Shown one piece after another: positions 31,704 through 41,324 of a stretch of 64,000 bases of DNA (position 1 is its first letter; each line of letters starts with the position of its first letter). Below the pieces are notes generated by a model, which saw only the letters and a list, made by a program, of their open reading frames with translations, did not search any database and had not been told where the DNA came from. Source of the stretch: Ereboglobus sp. (GTDB lineage Bacteria; Verrucomicrobiota; Verrucomicrobiia; Opitutales; Opitutaceae). A program made the translations under genes and the position numbers. The stretch spans positions 186,001 to 250,000 of the forward strand of contig JARKRC010000027.1 of NCBI GenBank assembly GCA_029974595.1, given 5' to 3'.

Positions 31704-34514
31704 TCATTTGAATGGCTGCACGTGTTTCATGATGTAAGCGACGGGCCTTCCGTCATACGTGGCCGGGGTGGATTTTGTCGCTTGTATGGAATTTATAGTC
31801 TTCTCCGCTAACTCCACGCTTGTCGCTCTGAGCACGTCTACCGCGTTATGTTTTATGTAACCTTTCGGATCCACCACAAAGGCGACATGGGCCAAGCCTT
31901 CCTGGTTGTAAGCACGATTCCAAGAAAGGTATTTTTTGCGCGCCGGCGAAAAGCTCTCCGCTTTGGGCCATGATAGGAAGGCAATTTGTTCTGGCAAGTT
32001 GGCGGCGCTCATGGGTGCTTCATGCGCGGGAAACTCAATGGGCACGACAATCCAGACCGCGACGGGTTTTCCCTCGGCCTTCGGGATTGAGAACTTCGTC
32101 CTGACAACGGCATCAATCGCGCTTCTGCACAATAGAGGCGAGATGTCGGGCAGCAGGGGGCGGCAGATTTTGACATCACCTGAGGGCTCCAGGAGGGCGT
32201 TGATTTCCACGATTTGCATCCGGGAATAAGTCAGCGGATTCCTGCCATCGCGCAGGACGTTGCGTTTTACGATACCCGGCTTTTCGTCCAGATCGCCGGT
32301 GTTTACGATTGGCGGAGGTTGCGTGCATTTCTCGTTGTTGTCTCGGTGTTTCGGTATACCGGCCAATGCTTTCAGGCATGCCGTTGCGCCGTGGAATTCG
32401 GCCACACGCGCCAGTGGCCATGTGTCGAAAAGATTTTTTCTGGTTGCGATACGCGCATGCGCAAGCGGCAGCACCAATTCCGGAATATCAAACATGATGG
32501 CGAGGTTTGCCAATGTATCCACATGCTTGGACAGCGGATTGATGCGGGCTCCCTTGGAGGCAAGCAGGCGTGCTGTTTCACGGGAGTGACATGCCAGAGC
32601 CACATCGAGCGGCGAGAGGCCGGCGTCGTCCGTCACCCCGATTGCCGCGCCGTGCTTGATCAGAAGTTGCGCGGAATCTTTCGCGTTTCCTGCGGCGGCA
32701 TAGTGCAGCGCGGTGCGTCCGCCAAAAAGTTTCTCGCCGGGCTTCAATCCCGCGTCGATGAACTTGCCTGCGAGCAGCGTGTAGTCCGCGAGGCAGGCCT
32801 CGGCTAGCGGAGAGGCATCGTAGCGCAGCACGTGATCTTTCAGGTCCCTCGCCCCTTGGCGGGCAAGCGCGGCAGATGTTAACATGGAGCAGGACTCGAC
32901 AATGGTCTTTGCGAAGTTTTCATCCGCTTTCCGATTCATCATCGCCAGCACTGCGCGTAGTTGTGTGCTTGCCTCAAACACCGCATAGGGCGTCACGGCG
33001 TTGCTATATAAATCCGGGCCGACGATATTGCGCTTTGTCTGGGGCATATAACGATGGCGGAACGAGATGCTGCTCGAATTGGTGCTTGTTGAGCCCCCGG
33101 AGGGCGTTTGTATGGAGCTGCCAACAAGAGGCTGGCCTTGAGGCAGGCTCATCCCTTGGCTGGCGAGTTGCATGGCCATAGTTGTATTATCCATTTTTCC
33201 GAGTGCAGCGGCGGAATCGTTTATCTGCTGGTCTGGTTCGGAATCGCCTATCATCACCTCTTGTATCTCGGCAAACATATCGGGTGTGCCGATTTTGAAG
33301 TTTTGCTTCAAGAACCAGTCAACCATCTCCCGCCGGTTTCCTCTCAGTAAAAACCGGAGTATATTGCCATTTTGATACTGTCGCAGCGTTTTCTTATCCA
33401 TCTTGTGGTCCCGAAGGAGAACCGAGACCATTTCGTGATCGCCATTTGCGATCGCCACATCAATCGGCCCGGTTGAGAAAGCATCCTGAGCGTAGATTTT
33501 TGCTCCGCGTGCGACGAGCACACCGGAGACGTCAAGATGACCTGCGCTGACAGTCTCTTTCAGGATATTTGTCTCGGGTTCTTCGTATGCTTGTAGAGGC
33601 AACTGGACATCGGCCTTGGCATCCAGCAGGCGCTTTACGATCTCCAGGCGGTTATTCAACGCCGCTCGGAGCAAAACCGGGGTTTTTGCTCCCATTTCAT
33701 TTTCACCGACAGCCTTCGCCAGATTCGGCGCCTTACGCAAAAGCACTTCGAGCGCCTGCATGGAGCCGGCTTCGGCGGCGAAATGCGCCAGCGTGATGCC
33801 ATGTTTTGTCTTCGCCTTCGAGACATCCAGCCCTCGCGCAATCAGTGCCTGAAGCGCTGCCGCATCGTCGAAGATCGTCGCAATTACGGCTTGTGAACCG
33901 AGCTCGCCCTCAAGGCGCGGAACAGGCGTGGCGAACCCTGCCGGTTGCCACAGCAAAAGCACCGGCTGCCCTGCGGCCTCCTCGCGTGTCAGGTGAAACT
34001 GTGCGCTTACGGAAAACGCCTGTGCGCCGCTGGCGGGAAGCGGCAGCGCCTGCACCGAGTGTAGCTTGCCCCCGATCATCCATACAGCCAGCAGCAGTGA
34101 CTCGCCTTTGACTTGATCGGAGAAGATTTCCAAAAACTGACTCTCGGCCGGCTTGTCCGCGACCGTTGTTGTCAGCGAGTGCCGGAGGGTGATTTCGCCT
34201 AGAAAAGGCTTCGCGTGATCCCTGCTGTCGTCGCCTTCGAGTGTGCGCTTTGCGTAGATCGAATAGGTTGGGGAAAGGGCGAGCAGTGATGCATTTTCGC
34301 GCAGATCGCCCTCAAGCCGCCAGCGCGCGTTTTTTTGCGCGGGGATTTCCCTGCCGTTATCGTTGAGGAATATTTCTCCGCGTGCGATGCGCACGGGTTC
34401 CAAGAGGATTCCATTGATTTCGCACGCAAGGCGAAGCGCGGCGTTTCCGAACAACGGCGCGCATATTAAACCAAACAGCAGGGCCAGATAACGGAGAGAG
34501 CGGGAGGGATTCAT
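31704..34514 (-). CDS. Exported ankyrin-repeat protein with C-terminal TonB_C-like domains
   Basis: 936 aa. Signal peptide about 1-25 (GLICAPLFGNA). The N-terminal 200 residues are a beta-rich region of unknown type. Ankyrin-like repeats fill about 210-420 (GITLAHFAAEAGSMQALEVL, TPVLLRAALNNRLEIVKRLL) and resume at about 590-720 (GRTALHYAAAGNAKDSAQLL). A Ser/Thr/Gly-rich spacer near 460-490 separates them. The last 170 residues hold two TonB_C-like units (ending about VWIVVPIEF and VAYIMKHVQPF). The combination of ankyrin repeats with TonB_C-like ends in an exported protein is unusual. Possibly a periplasmic interaction protein; function unknown. Confidence 0.75.
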   Translation of the reverse strand: MNPSRSLRYLALLFGLICAPLFGNAALRLACEINGILLEPVRIARGEIFLNDNGREIPAQKNARWRLEGDLRENASLLALSPTYSIYAKRTLEGDDSRDHAKPFLGEITLRHSLTTTVADKPAESQFLEIFSDQVKGESLLLAVWMIGGKLHSVQALPLPASGAQAFSVSAQFHLTREEAAGQPVLLLWQPAGFATPVPRLEGELGSQAVIATIFDDAAALQALIARGLDVSKAKTKHGITLAHFAAEAGSMQALEVLLRKAPNLAKAVGENEMGAKTPVLLRAALNNRLEIVKRLLDAKADVQLPLQAYEEPETNILKETVSAGHLDVSGVLVARGAKIYAQDAFSTGPIDVAIANGDHEMVSVLLRDHKMDKKTLRQYQNGNILRFLLRGNRREMVDWFLKQNFKIGTPDMFAEIQEVMIGDSEPDQQINDSAAALGKMDNTTMAMQLASQGMSLPQGQPLVGSSIQTPSGGSTSTNSSSISFRHRYMPQTKRNIVGPDLYSNAVTPYAVFEASTQLRAVLAMMNRKADENFAKTIVESCSMLTSAALARQGARDLKDHVLRYDASPLAEACLADYTLLAGKFIDAGLKPGEKLFGGRTALHYAAAGNAKDSAQLLIKHGAAIGVTDDAGLSPLDVALACHSRETARLLASKGARINPLSKHVDTLANLAIMFDIPELVLPLAHARIATRKNLFDTWPLARVAEFHGATACLKALAGIPKHRDNNEKCTQPPPIVNTGDLDEKPGIVKRNVLRDGRNPLTYSRMQIVEINALLEPSGDVKICRPLLPDISPLLCRSAIDAVVRTKFSIPKAEGKPVAVWIVVPIEFPAHEAPMSAANLPEQIAFLSWPKAESFSPARKKYLSWNRAYNQEGLAHVAFVVDPKGYIKHNAVDVLRATSVELAEKTINSIQATKSTPATYDGRPVAYIMKHVQPFK

Positions 34515-34589
34515 GGGAAGAAACGAACTGCCTTGACGTTAGGATGGCTTCCGCATGTCATGCAACACGCAATTGGCGCCCCTCCCAGC

Positions 34590-35378
34590 TTATGAGAGGC
34601 AGAGCCGGCGGATTGTATATACGACGCCGTGGTTGTTGTTGTCGCGGTCGGTTATGAAATTCGCGGCTTTTATTATTTCGGGATGCGCGTTTTTCATGGC
34701 GTAGCTGTATTTCGCCTCCCGCATCATTTCGAGGTCGTTGAGATAGTCGCCGAAGACGAGGGTTTCGTCGGAGGAAATGCCGAGGAGCTGTTGCACGCGG
34801 CGGAGCGCGGCGCCTTTGTTCGCCGTGGGCGCGGTGATGTCCACCCAGCGTTTGCCGGCGGCGGCGATTTTATATTGATTTTCGTATTGTTTGAAGTGCG
34901 GCAGGGCGTGCGTTTCGGCGTCGGCAAAATCGAACATCGTCACTTTTAATATTGTGTCCTCGACCCGCGTGAGGTCGTTCACGCGCTGCATTTTTTCATA
35001 ATAACGTCCCGCTTCGGAGATGAATTGTTCGTTGTCATTTTCCACATAGGCGGAGCTTTTGCCGCAGAGGATGGGATAGGCGCCGGTGATGCGGCGGCCG
35101 ATTTTTATGAAAGTGCGCGCGGCGTCGAGGTCGAGGGCCTCGGTGAAGAGCTCGCGGTTCTTATAGCTCACAAAGGTGCCGTTTTCTGCGAGGAAGAGCG
35201 TGTCGGAGGCGATGGGGGAGAACTGGCGCGCGAGGATGTGATACTGGCGTCCACTCGCGACCGAGAATATTATGTTTTTGCGCGCAAGGGCGGCGACCGT
35301 CTCCCAAAAATCGGGGCTGAGGTTCTTATTGTCGTCGACGAGCGTGCCGTCGATGTCGGTGACTACGAGTTTGATCAT
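34590..35378 (-). CDS. HAD-superfamily Cof-type sugar phosphatase
   Basis: 262 aa from the ATG at 35378 (MIKLVVTDIDGTL). The nucleophile Asp is in DIDGTLVDDN, motif II Ser/Thr in FSVASGRQYH, and the acidic motif in VFGDYLNDLEMM. A large C2-type cap lies between, as in Cof/YidA-type HAD phosphatases of small phosphorylated sugars or cofactors. Later start chosen because the preceding 8 codons fall before the family motif. A family-C inverted repeat lies upstream between this gene and the flavoprotein gene. Confidence 0.88.
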   Translation of the reverse strand: MIKLVVTDIDGTLVDDNKNLSPDFWETVAALARKNIIFSVASGRQYHILARQFSPIASDTLFLAENGTFVSYKNRELFTEALDLDAARTFIKIGRRITGAYPILCGKSSAYVENDNEQFISEAGRYYEKMQRVNDLTRVEDTILKVTMFDFADAETHALPHFKQYENQYKIAAAGKRWVDITAPTANKGAALRRVQQLLGISSDETLVFGDYLNDLEMMREAKYSYAMKNAHPEIIKAANFITDRDNNNHGVVYTIRRLCLS

Positions 35379-35395
35379 GATATAGGAAATTAATG

Positions 35396-35482
35396 GCCAC
35401 AAAGAGGCGCAGAAGGCGCAAGAAAGAAAAAGCTGTGTGGCGGCTGCTCGGATTTTTGCGCTTTTTGTGCCTTTTTGCGGCT
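35396..35482. repeat. Imperfect inverted repeat, family C
   Basis: GCCACAAAGAGGCGCAGAAG (from 35396) pairs imperfectly with TTTTTGTGCCTTTTTGCGGC (ending near 35481). Similar in type to the better copy at 50706-50854. The right arm reaches the stop codon of the flavoprotein gene. Confidence 0.5.
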
Positions 35483-36740
35483 ATTGGTTTGGTTTTGTCA
35501 TGGCAAGGCCGGCGAGGCGGCCGGTGGTCCAGGCGGCCTGGAAATTATAGCCGCCGGTGATGCCGTCGATGTCGAGGACTTCGCCCGCGAAGTGGAGGCC
35601 GGGGCGGATGCGGCTTTCCATCGTCTTGAAATCGACTTCGCTGAGGCGGACGCCGCCGCAGGTCACGAATTCGTCCTTGTTGGCGCTTTTGCCCGTGACG
35701 GCGAAGTCGCAGGCGGTGCATTGCGCGGCGAGGGCGTTGAGTTGCCCGTTGGAGAGATTGGCCCACGTGGCCGCGGGGGCGAGCCCGGCGGCGGAGGCGA
35801 GGCGTTCCCAGAGGCGCGAGGAAAGCGAAAAGGGATTCCAGTTCGTGATCTGGCGGCGCGGGTGGGCGGCGCGGGCGGAGACGAGCGCGTCGCGCGCCTG
35901 TCCGGCGGAAGTGGAGCCGAGCCAGTTGACGACGAGCGGGAAGCGGTAATCGCGGGCGTGGAGTTCGCGCGCGCCCCATGCGGAGATTTTGAGGACGGCG
36001 GGGCCGCTGAGTCCCCAATGCGTGATAATCATGGGGCCGGTTTCCTTGAGCCTTGTGCCGGGGATGTGCGTGGTCGCGTTGGGCACGGCAAAACCGGCGA
36101 GGTCGCGGAGGCGCGGGTCGTCGATTTTGAAGGTGAAAAGCGAGGGGACGGGCGGCTCGACGGCGTGGCCGAGCGATTCGGCGATGGCGAGCGCGGCGGA
36201 GGATTTTCCGCCGCCACCGGTGGCGAGGAGCAGGCGGTCGCAGGAAAGGGTTTCGCCGGTGGCGAGGGTGAGAGTGAAAGCGGAGGCGGGGTTGAAGCGG
36301 GCGGCGTGGAGGGCGGCTTCCAATCTCACTTTCACACCGGCGCGGGCGGCGGCGTGCTGCAGGCAGTCGATGATGGCTTGAGAAGTGTCGGCCTTGGGAA
36401 ACATGCGTAGGTCGGGCTGCGTGATGAGCGGGACACCGCGCGACTCGAACCATTCGATGGTGTCGCGGGGCTGCCAGCGGTGGAAGGCGCCGAGGAGCTC
36501 GTTTGCGCCGCGGGGGTAGCCTTTGACGAGTTCGCGGGGGTCGAAGCAGGCGCGGGTGACATTGCAGCGTCCGCCGCCGGAGATGCGGACCTTGGCGAGG
36601 GGGCGGGCGGTGGCTTCGAGAAGGGTGATTTCGGCGGGACGGCGGTTTTCCGCGCACGCCTCGGCACAGGTGATCGCGGCGAAGAAGCCAGCTGCGCCGC
36701 CGCCTGCGATTACGATGCGTTGTGGTGTGTCCGTCGCCAT
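35481..36740 (-). CDS. BaiN/HI0933-type FAD-dependent flavoprotein
   Basis: 419 aa from ATG 36740. IVIAGGGAAGFFAAITCAEA is the FAD ADP-binding Rossmann loop; ISGGGRCNVTRA and the C-terminal AGEVLDIDGITGGYNFQAAW are diagnostic of the HI0933/YhiN/BaiN family of NAD(P)/FAD-dependent oxidoreductases. Physiological substrate generally unknown. The longer frame upstream (to 36842) is poor sequence and would overlap the promoter region of the divergent M16 peptidase gene. Single gene by context. Confidence 0.9.
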   Translation of the reverse strand: MATDTPQRIVIAGGGAAGFFAAITCAEACAENRRPAEITLLEATARPLAKVRISGGGRCNVTRACFDPRELVKGYPRGANELLGAFHRWQPRDTIEWFESRGVPLITQPDLRMFPKADTSQAIIDCLQHAAARAGVKVRLEAALHAARFNPASAFTLTLATGETLSCDRLLLATGGGGKSSAALAIAESLGHAVEPPVPSLFTFKIDDPRLRDLAGFAVPNATTHIPGTRLKETGPMIITHWGLSGPAVLKISAWGARELHARDYRFPLVVNWLGSTSAGQARDALVSARAAHPRRQITNWNPFSLSSRLWERLASAAGLAPAATWANLSNGQLNALAAQCTACDFAVTGKSANKDEFVTCGGVRLSEVDFKTMESRIRPGLHFAGEVLDIDGITGGYNFQAAWTTGRLAGLAMTKPNQ

Positions 36741-36862
36741 GTGCGCACGGACATTGTTGCGACGGGTCGGGGGTTGCCAGTGTTTTTGAGGGCCGCCTTG
36801 CTCCAGCCAAAAACTTCTCCACATTCGCCATCCATCGTTCATATGGTTCAGGTATCAAGATC

Positions 36863-39718
36863 ATGAAAACCCTGCGCTTGAAATTGCTGATGATCGCCCT
36901 CGTGTTGTTTGCGCCGCTCGCAACCGCCGCGCCGTGGGCCGAGGTGCGCAGCGATTTGCCTCAAGACTCTGCGCTCGTTCTCGGCACGCTCCCAAATGGC
37001 CTCCGCTATGCGCTCCTGCCAAACGCCACGCCTGCCAACCGCGTTTTTGTCCGCCTGCTCGTGTCCGCCGGTTCGCTCCACGAAAACGACGACGAACGCG
37101 GCATCGCCCACTTCATCGAGCACATGGCCTTCCGCAACACGCTCAACCATCCGCGCAGCGACCTCGTTGCCACGCTCCAGCGCGCCGGCCACGCTTTCGG
37201 CCCGGACGTCAATGCCAGAACGGCTCTCGACAGCACACTGTATAAAATCGACTTGCCCGATGCCTCCGAGAGAAGCCTCCGCGACGTGCTCGATGTTTTC
37301 CGCGATTTTGCCTTCAATATTGAATTTGCTCCCGAGGCCATCGCCACCGAGCGCGGCGTGATCCTGTCTGAAATGTCCATGCGCGACACCGGCGGCTATC
37401 GACTGGCCAAGGCTTATCTCAACTTCATGCACCCCGCCGCCCGTTCAAATTTCCGCTCGCCAATCGGTCTCGAAAATCAAATTCGCAATTTCACGCCGCA
37501 ACAACTCCGCACATTTTACGATGCGTGGTATCGCCCCGAACGCATGGCGGTCATCGTCGTTGGCGACATCAATCCCGAAACCGTCGCCACTATAATCGCT
37601 GGCACACTCGGCCATCTCGCCGCCCGCGCTGCCTCGCGCGCCGAGCCCCCCGCAGACAACACGCCGCCGCCGTCGGCGCCGGAATTCGGCGTTTTTATCG
37701 ACGGGCAACTTTCTGGTGTTGGCTTTCGGTTTTTCAATGCCCGCCTGAAATCAGGCAAGGACTCCGGTCACGCGTCACGCCTCCGCAAAACAACACAGTA
37801 TCTCGCGCTCCATATGTTGGCTGACCGTTTTGACAAACTCGTGCTGCAATCGGACAAATCGAGTTACCTCGGCAAAGCAAAAGTTACCAACGCCTCGCTC
37901 AGGGCCGGCTTGGATAGCGTGCAAGTCGCGGTCTCCACTAACTTGATAAAATGGCGCGAGGAGCTCGCCCTGATCGAGCAAAACCTGCGCCGCGCCCGTG
38001 ATTACGGTTTCACGCAAAACGAACTCGACGACGCCAAAACACAAGCCGCGAAAAACCATGAGCAAGCCCTTCGTGCCGCGCCAACACGACCATCTGATGT
38101 GCTCGCGGCACAACTCGCCGCGATGTTTCTTAACGGCGACGCATTCGTCGCCCCCGAAGTCCATTGCAAGGCCGCGCAGGAAATGCTCGCCACTATCACC
38201 CTTGAAGAGTGCAACGCCGCGTTCGCGGAAATGTGGGGCGACAATCCGCCGCGACTCTTCATTTCCGCCGGAACCCGCTTTTCGGAAAAGAAAGAAGAAA
38301 CAAAAATCACCCAATGCCTCGCCGACAGCCGTAAAGTTTCGCTCGCGCCGATAGCCGCCGCCCAAAATCAAACCCGTGACGCCCAATCCCAAAACAAGCC
38401 CGACTCACACCCAACCGGACGTGCTGTCGCGACCAGACAAGTTCCCGAAATCGGCGCAACCCTGACAAAACTTAACAACAACGTGCTCCTGAATTTCAAG
38501 CGCACCGATTTTGAAAAAGATAAAGTATATGTCAGTATTAATATCGACGGCGGCTATCTTGGTGCGCCGCCACGGCAGCCGGGCCTTGCTTATTTCGCCA
38601 TCGGGTCATTTGTTTCCGGTGGACTTGAAGACCGCTCCTACGCCGACATCCGGCAACAACTCCGTCAATCTAACGCCCAAGGCTCGCTGGGCTTAAGAGT
38701 AGACTCAAACAGAAACTCACTGCACGGCAGCATTGCTCCATCAGCACGGTTAAAGAATATTTTGGAAATACTCGCCGGATACCTTGCCACCCCCGGATTC
38801 CGCGACGAGGCCACGCAAGAGGCCCGTCATGGCATGGCAGGCATCTATACAGCCATGCGATCGTCGGCCTCGGCAAATATCTCAACTCTGATTATCATAA
38901 GCGACCTCACCGGCGACAAACGCCTCGGCCTGCCCGCATACAAAGATGTCATGGCGCGCACAATGACCGAAGCCCGCCAATGGCTCGCCCCCTTGCTCGC
39001 AAAAAGCGGCATCGAAATCAGCATTGTCGGGGACATTTCTTATGACGACGCGCTGGACGCGACACTCAAGACATTCGGCGTGCTGCCGGCCCGTCCGGAA
39101 TGCGCCTCCTCCAAAGTTTATAACGAAGTGAAGTTTATCAAAAAACCCGGAAGCACGATAACAAAGACCATAGGAGCAACCATCAAGCAAGCCGCCTTCG
39201 CCTATGTGTGGCCCGCGCCCGCGACTGAAATAAAAACACGACACGACGAGCGAGTCATTGGCATTCTAGCCGACGTCATAGAAAACAATCTGCAAGACAG
39301 CCTGCGCAAGCAGCTCGGCATGGCCTACGCTGTGAATGCGATTTCTTACGGAGATGATGCGGCTCCGAACTGCCGCTGCATTATCGCCACGACGGAAGTT
39401 GCCCCCGCCGTGCTCGACAAAGCCATCGCCGCCGTGCGTGAAAGCCTCGCCAAACTTGCCCGCGAAGGTGTCGGCGAAAATGATTTTGCCCGCGCCAAAA
39501 ATCCGCGCATTGAAAGCATGCGCCAAGCCCTCCGCACCAATGACTATTGGATGAAAACAGCCTTGGGCGATGCGCAGACGAATCCCAAGAACCTCGAAGA
39601 CACGCTCACCAGACTCGGAGACTACGAAAGCATCACCCGCGAGGAAGTGAACGCCCTTGCTACCCGCATCCTCAATTTCGACCAAGCTTACCTCTTCAAA
39701 GCCGTGCCGAAAAAATGA
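36863..39718 (+). CDS. Secreted M16-family zinc metallopeptidase (pitrilysin type)
   Basis: 951 aa from ATG 36863. Signal peptide about 1-22 (VLFAPLATAAP). The inverted zinc motif H83-F-I-E86-H87 in GIAHFIEHMAFRNT, with the further glutamate expected in ATERGVILSEM, marks the active N-terminal M16 domain. A second, inactive M16C-type half follows (from about residue 560, including KQLGMAYAVNAISYGDDAAP near the C-terminus). Probably degrades peptides in the periplasm. A hairpin (39725-39761) lies just past the stop. It is divergent from the flavoprotein gene, 122 bases apart. Confidence 0.92.
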   Translation: MKTLRLKLLMIALVLFAPLATAAPWAEVRSDLPQDSALVLGTLPNGLRYALLPNATPANRVFVRLLVSAGSLHENDDERGIAHFIEHMAFRNTLNHPRSDLVATLQRAGHAFGPDVNARTALDSTLYKIDLPDASERSLRDVLDVFRDFAFNIEFAPEAIATERGVILSEMSMRDTGGYRLAKAYLNFMHPAARSNFRSPIGLENQIRNFTPQQLRTFYDAWYRPERMAVIVVGDINPETVATIIAGTLGHLAARAASRAEPPADNTPPPSAPEFGVFIDGQLSGVGFRFFNARLKSGKDSGHASRLRKTTQYLALHMLADRFDKLVLQSDKSSYLGKAKVTNASLRAGLDSVQVAVSTNLIKWREELALIEQNLRRARDYGFTQNELDDAKTQAAKNHEQALRAAPTRPSDVLAAQLAAMFLNGDAFVAPEVHCKAAQEMLATITLEECNAAFAEMWGDNPPRLFISAGTRFSEKKEETKITQCLADSRKVSLAPIAAAQNQTRDAQSQNKPDSHPTGRAVATRQVPEIGATLTKLNNNVLLNFKRTDFEKDKVYVSINIDGGYLGAPPRQPGLAYFAIGSFVSGGLEDRSYADIRQQLRQSNAQGSLGLRVDSNRNSLHGSIAPSARLKNILEILAGYLATPGFRDEATQEARHGMAGIYTAMRSSASANISTLIIISDLTGDKRLGLPAYKDVMARTMTEARQWLAPLLAKSGIEISIVGDISYDDALDATLKTFGVLPARPECASSKVYNEVKFIKKPGSTITKTIGATIKQAAFAYVWPAPATEIKTRHDERVIGILADVIENNLQDSLRKQLGMAYAVNAISYGDDAAPNCRCIIATTEVAPAVLDKAIAAVRESLAKLAREGVGENDFARAKNPRIESMRQALRTNDYWMKTALGDAQTNPKNLEDTLTRLGDYESITREEVNALATRILNFDQAYLFKAVPKK

Positions 39719-39724
39719 AGGACA

Positions 39725-39761
39725 TGAACACCCAAAAGGATATGGATACCTTGGGTGTTCA
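39725..39761 (+). terminator. Hairpin after the M16 peptidase gene
   Basis: 11-bp perfect stem TGAACACCCAA (39725-39735) / TTGGGTGTTCA (39751-39761). No T-run follows, so termination is uncertain; it could instead stabilise the 3' end. Confidence 0.45.
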
Positions 39762-39957
39762 GGCTTCGCGTAAATTTAAGGAAAGTGGTGATTGATTTCG
39801 TCACGGCGCTGCCGATATTCAGATACTAACTGCCGGTTATTCTTTAGATCTGACTCATTGGCATCCTGTATAATACCCTTAATTATCATGATGCGCTTTA
39901 TGATGCGTTTTTCACGCTGTTTTTGCCGCCTGCGCGGGCTTTTGGGGTGCGGGTGGG

Positions 39958-40013
39958 GCGCGACTTCGTCGCGTCGGGCGGCGGGACGCCGCCCCTCCTT
40001 GTCGCATGCGTTA
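39958..40013. repeat. REP-like palindromic repeat, family A, plus end fragments
   Basis: Full copy with hairpins GCGCGACTTCGTCGCG and GGGCGGCGGGACGCCGCCC, ending CTCCTTGTCGCATGCGTT. The terminal motif TCGCAYGCGTT is repeated twice more at about 40026-40036 and 40053-40064. The remaining intergenic DNA (39762-39957) holds no gene I can support; TATAAT at 39869-39874 has no clear -35 partner. Confidence 0.85.
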
Positions 40014-40076
40014 TTTTATGAGCTTTGTCGCATGCGTTGGGTTTATGCGTCTTTCGCACGCGTTGTTTTGCGCGTC

Positions 40077-41264
40077 TTACAGTGAATATGAGGGGTCGTG
40101 TTTTGAGGCTGTCACGGGCGTGCTTTTCAGGGGGTAGCGATACGTGCGCCCTTCGTAGTTTTTGAAGATCACTTCGTCGTCGGTGATTTTTTCGACGTAG
40201 TCGGGGTTGACGGGGACTTTACCGCCGCCGCCGGGGGCGTCGATGACGTATTGCGGAATGGCGTAGCCGGTGGTGTGGCCGCGGAGGGCGCGAATGATCT
40301 CGATGCCTTTGCGGACATCGACTTTGAAGTGCGAGCCGCCCGTGATGAGGTCCATCTGGTAAAGATAATACGGGCGCACGCGCATCTGGAGAAGACGGTG
40401 GACGAGGGATTTCATCACCCCGGCGTCGTCGTTCACGCCGCGCAGGAGGACGCTTTGATTGCCGAGCGGGACGCCGGCGAAGGAGAGACGCTCGCACGCG
40501 GCGCGAAGATCGGCGGTGCATTCCTTCGGGGTGTTGACGTGGATGCTCATCCAGATCGGGCCGTATTTCTTAAAAATGTCGCAGAGGGCGGGCGTGATGC
40601 GCTGCGGGAGAAAAACCGGAATGCGCGAGCCGATGCGGATGAACTCGACGTGCTTGATGGCGCGGAGACGGCTGAGGAGGTGTTCGAGTTTTTTGTCGGC
40701 CAGCAACAGCGGGTCGCCGCCGGAGAGGAGCACGTCGCGGACTTCGGGGTGCGACTCGATGTAACGCAGCCCCTGCTCGTATTCGGGATGGAAGTTGTAG
40801 TCCTGCGCGTTGCTGACGAGGCGGCTGCGCGTGCAGTAGCGGCAATACGAGGCGCAGCGGTCCGTGACGAGGAACAGCACGCGGTCGGGATAGCGGTGCA
40901 CGAGGCCGGGCACGGGCGAGTGTTCGTCCTCGCCGAGCGAATCGAGCATTTCCTCCCGGGTGGTGATGGATTCGCCCTCGCGCGGGATGACCTGGAGACG
41001 GACGGGGCAGTTGGGGTTGCTGCGGTCGATGAGGTTGAAAAAATAGGGCGTGATCGCGAGCGCGAGCTTGTGTCCGGCGAAGGCGATGCCGCGGCGCTCA
41101 TCGGGCGTGAGCACCATGTATTTTTCAAGTTCGTCGAGTGTGGTGATGCGGTTTTTGAGCTGCCAGACCCAGTCGTTCCAATCGGAAGCCGGGACATGCT
41201 GCCAGAGCCCTTGCCCTTCGAACCAGGCAGCGCGGTCTTCGGTATAAGCCATCATGTTTTGCAA
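40077..41264 (-). CDS. Lysine 2,3-aminomutase (KamA) family radical SAM enzyme
   Basis: 395 aa. Radical-SAM cysteines C137, C141 and C144 in RCASYCRYCTRSRLV bind the 4Fe-4S cluster. LSGGDPLLLADKKLE and the PLP-lysine region DAPGGGGKVP (about 340-350) are typical of lysine 2,3-aminomutases, which make beta-lysine. Related members are EpmB (acting for EF-P modification) and glutamate 2,3-aminomutase; no EpmA or EF-P gene is nearby, so the exact substrate is open. Length is closer to KamA than to the shorter EpmB. Enzymes of this type are oxygen-sensitive, which fits an anaerobic or microaerobic habit. REP repeats lie downstream. Confidence 0.88.
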   Translation of the reverse strand: MQNMMAYTEDRAAWFEGQGLWQHVPASDWNDWVWQLKNRITTLDELEKYMVLTPDERRGIAFAGHKLALAITPYFFNLIDRSNPNCPVRLQVIPREGESITTREEMLDSLGEDEHSPVPGLVHRYPDRVLFLVTDRCASYCRYCTRSRLVSNAQDYNFHPEYEQGLRYIESHPEVRDVLLSGGDPLLLADKKLEHLLSRLRAIKHVEFIRIGSRIPVFLPQRITPALCDIFKKYGPIWMSIHVNTPKECTADLRAACERLSFAGVPLGNQSVLLRGVNDDAGVMKSLVHRLLQMRVRPYYLYQMDLITGGSHFKVDVRKGIEIIRALRGHTTGYAIPQYVIDAPGGGGKVPVNPDYVEKITDDEVIFKNYEGRTYRYPLKSTPVTASKHDPSYSL

Positions 41265-41324
41265 AAACGCAACTTAGGTTCCCGTCCAGCCATGTCAACG
41301 GGCTGCATGGATAAAATAATCGTT

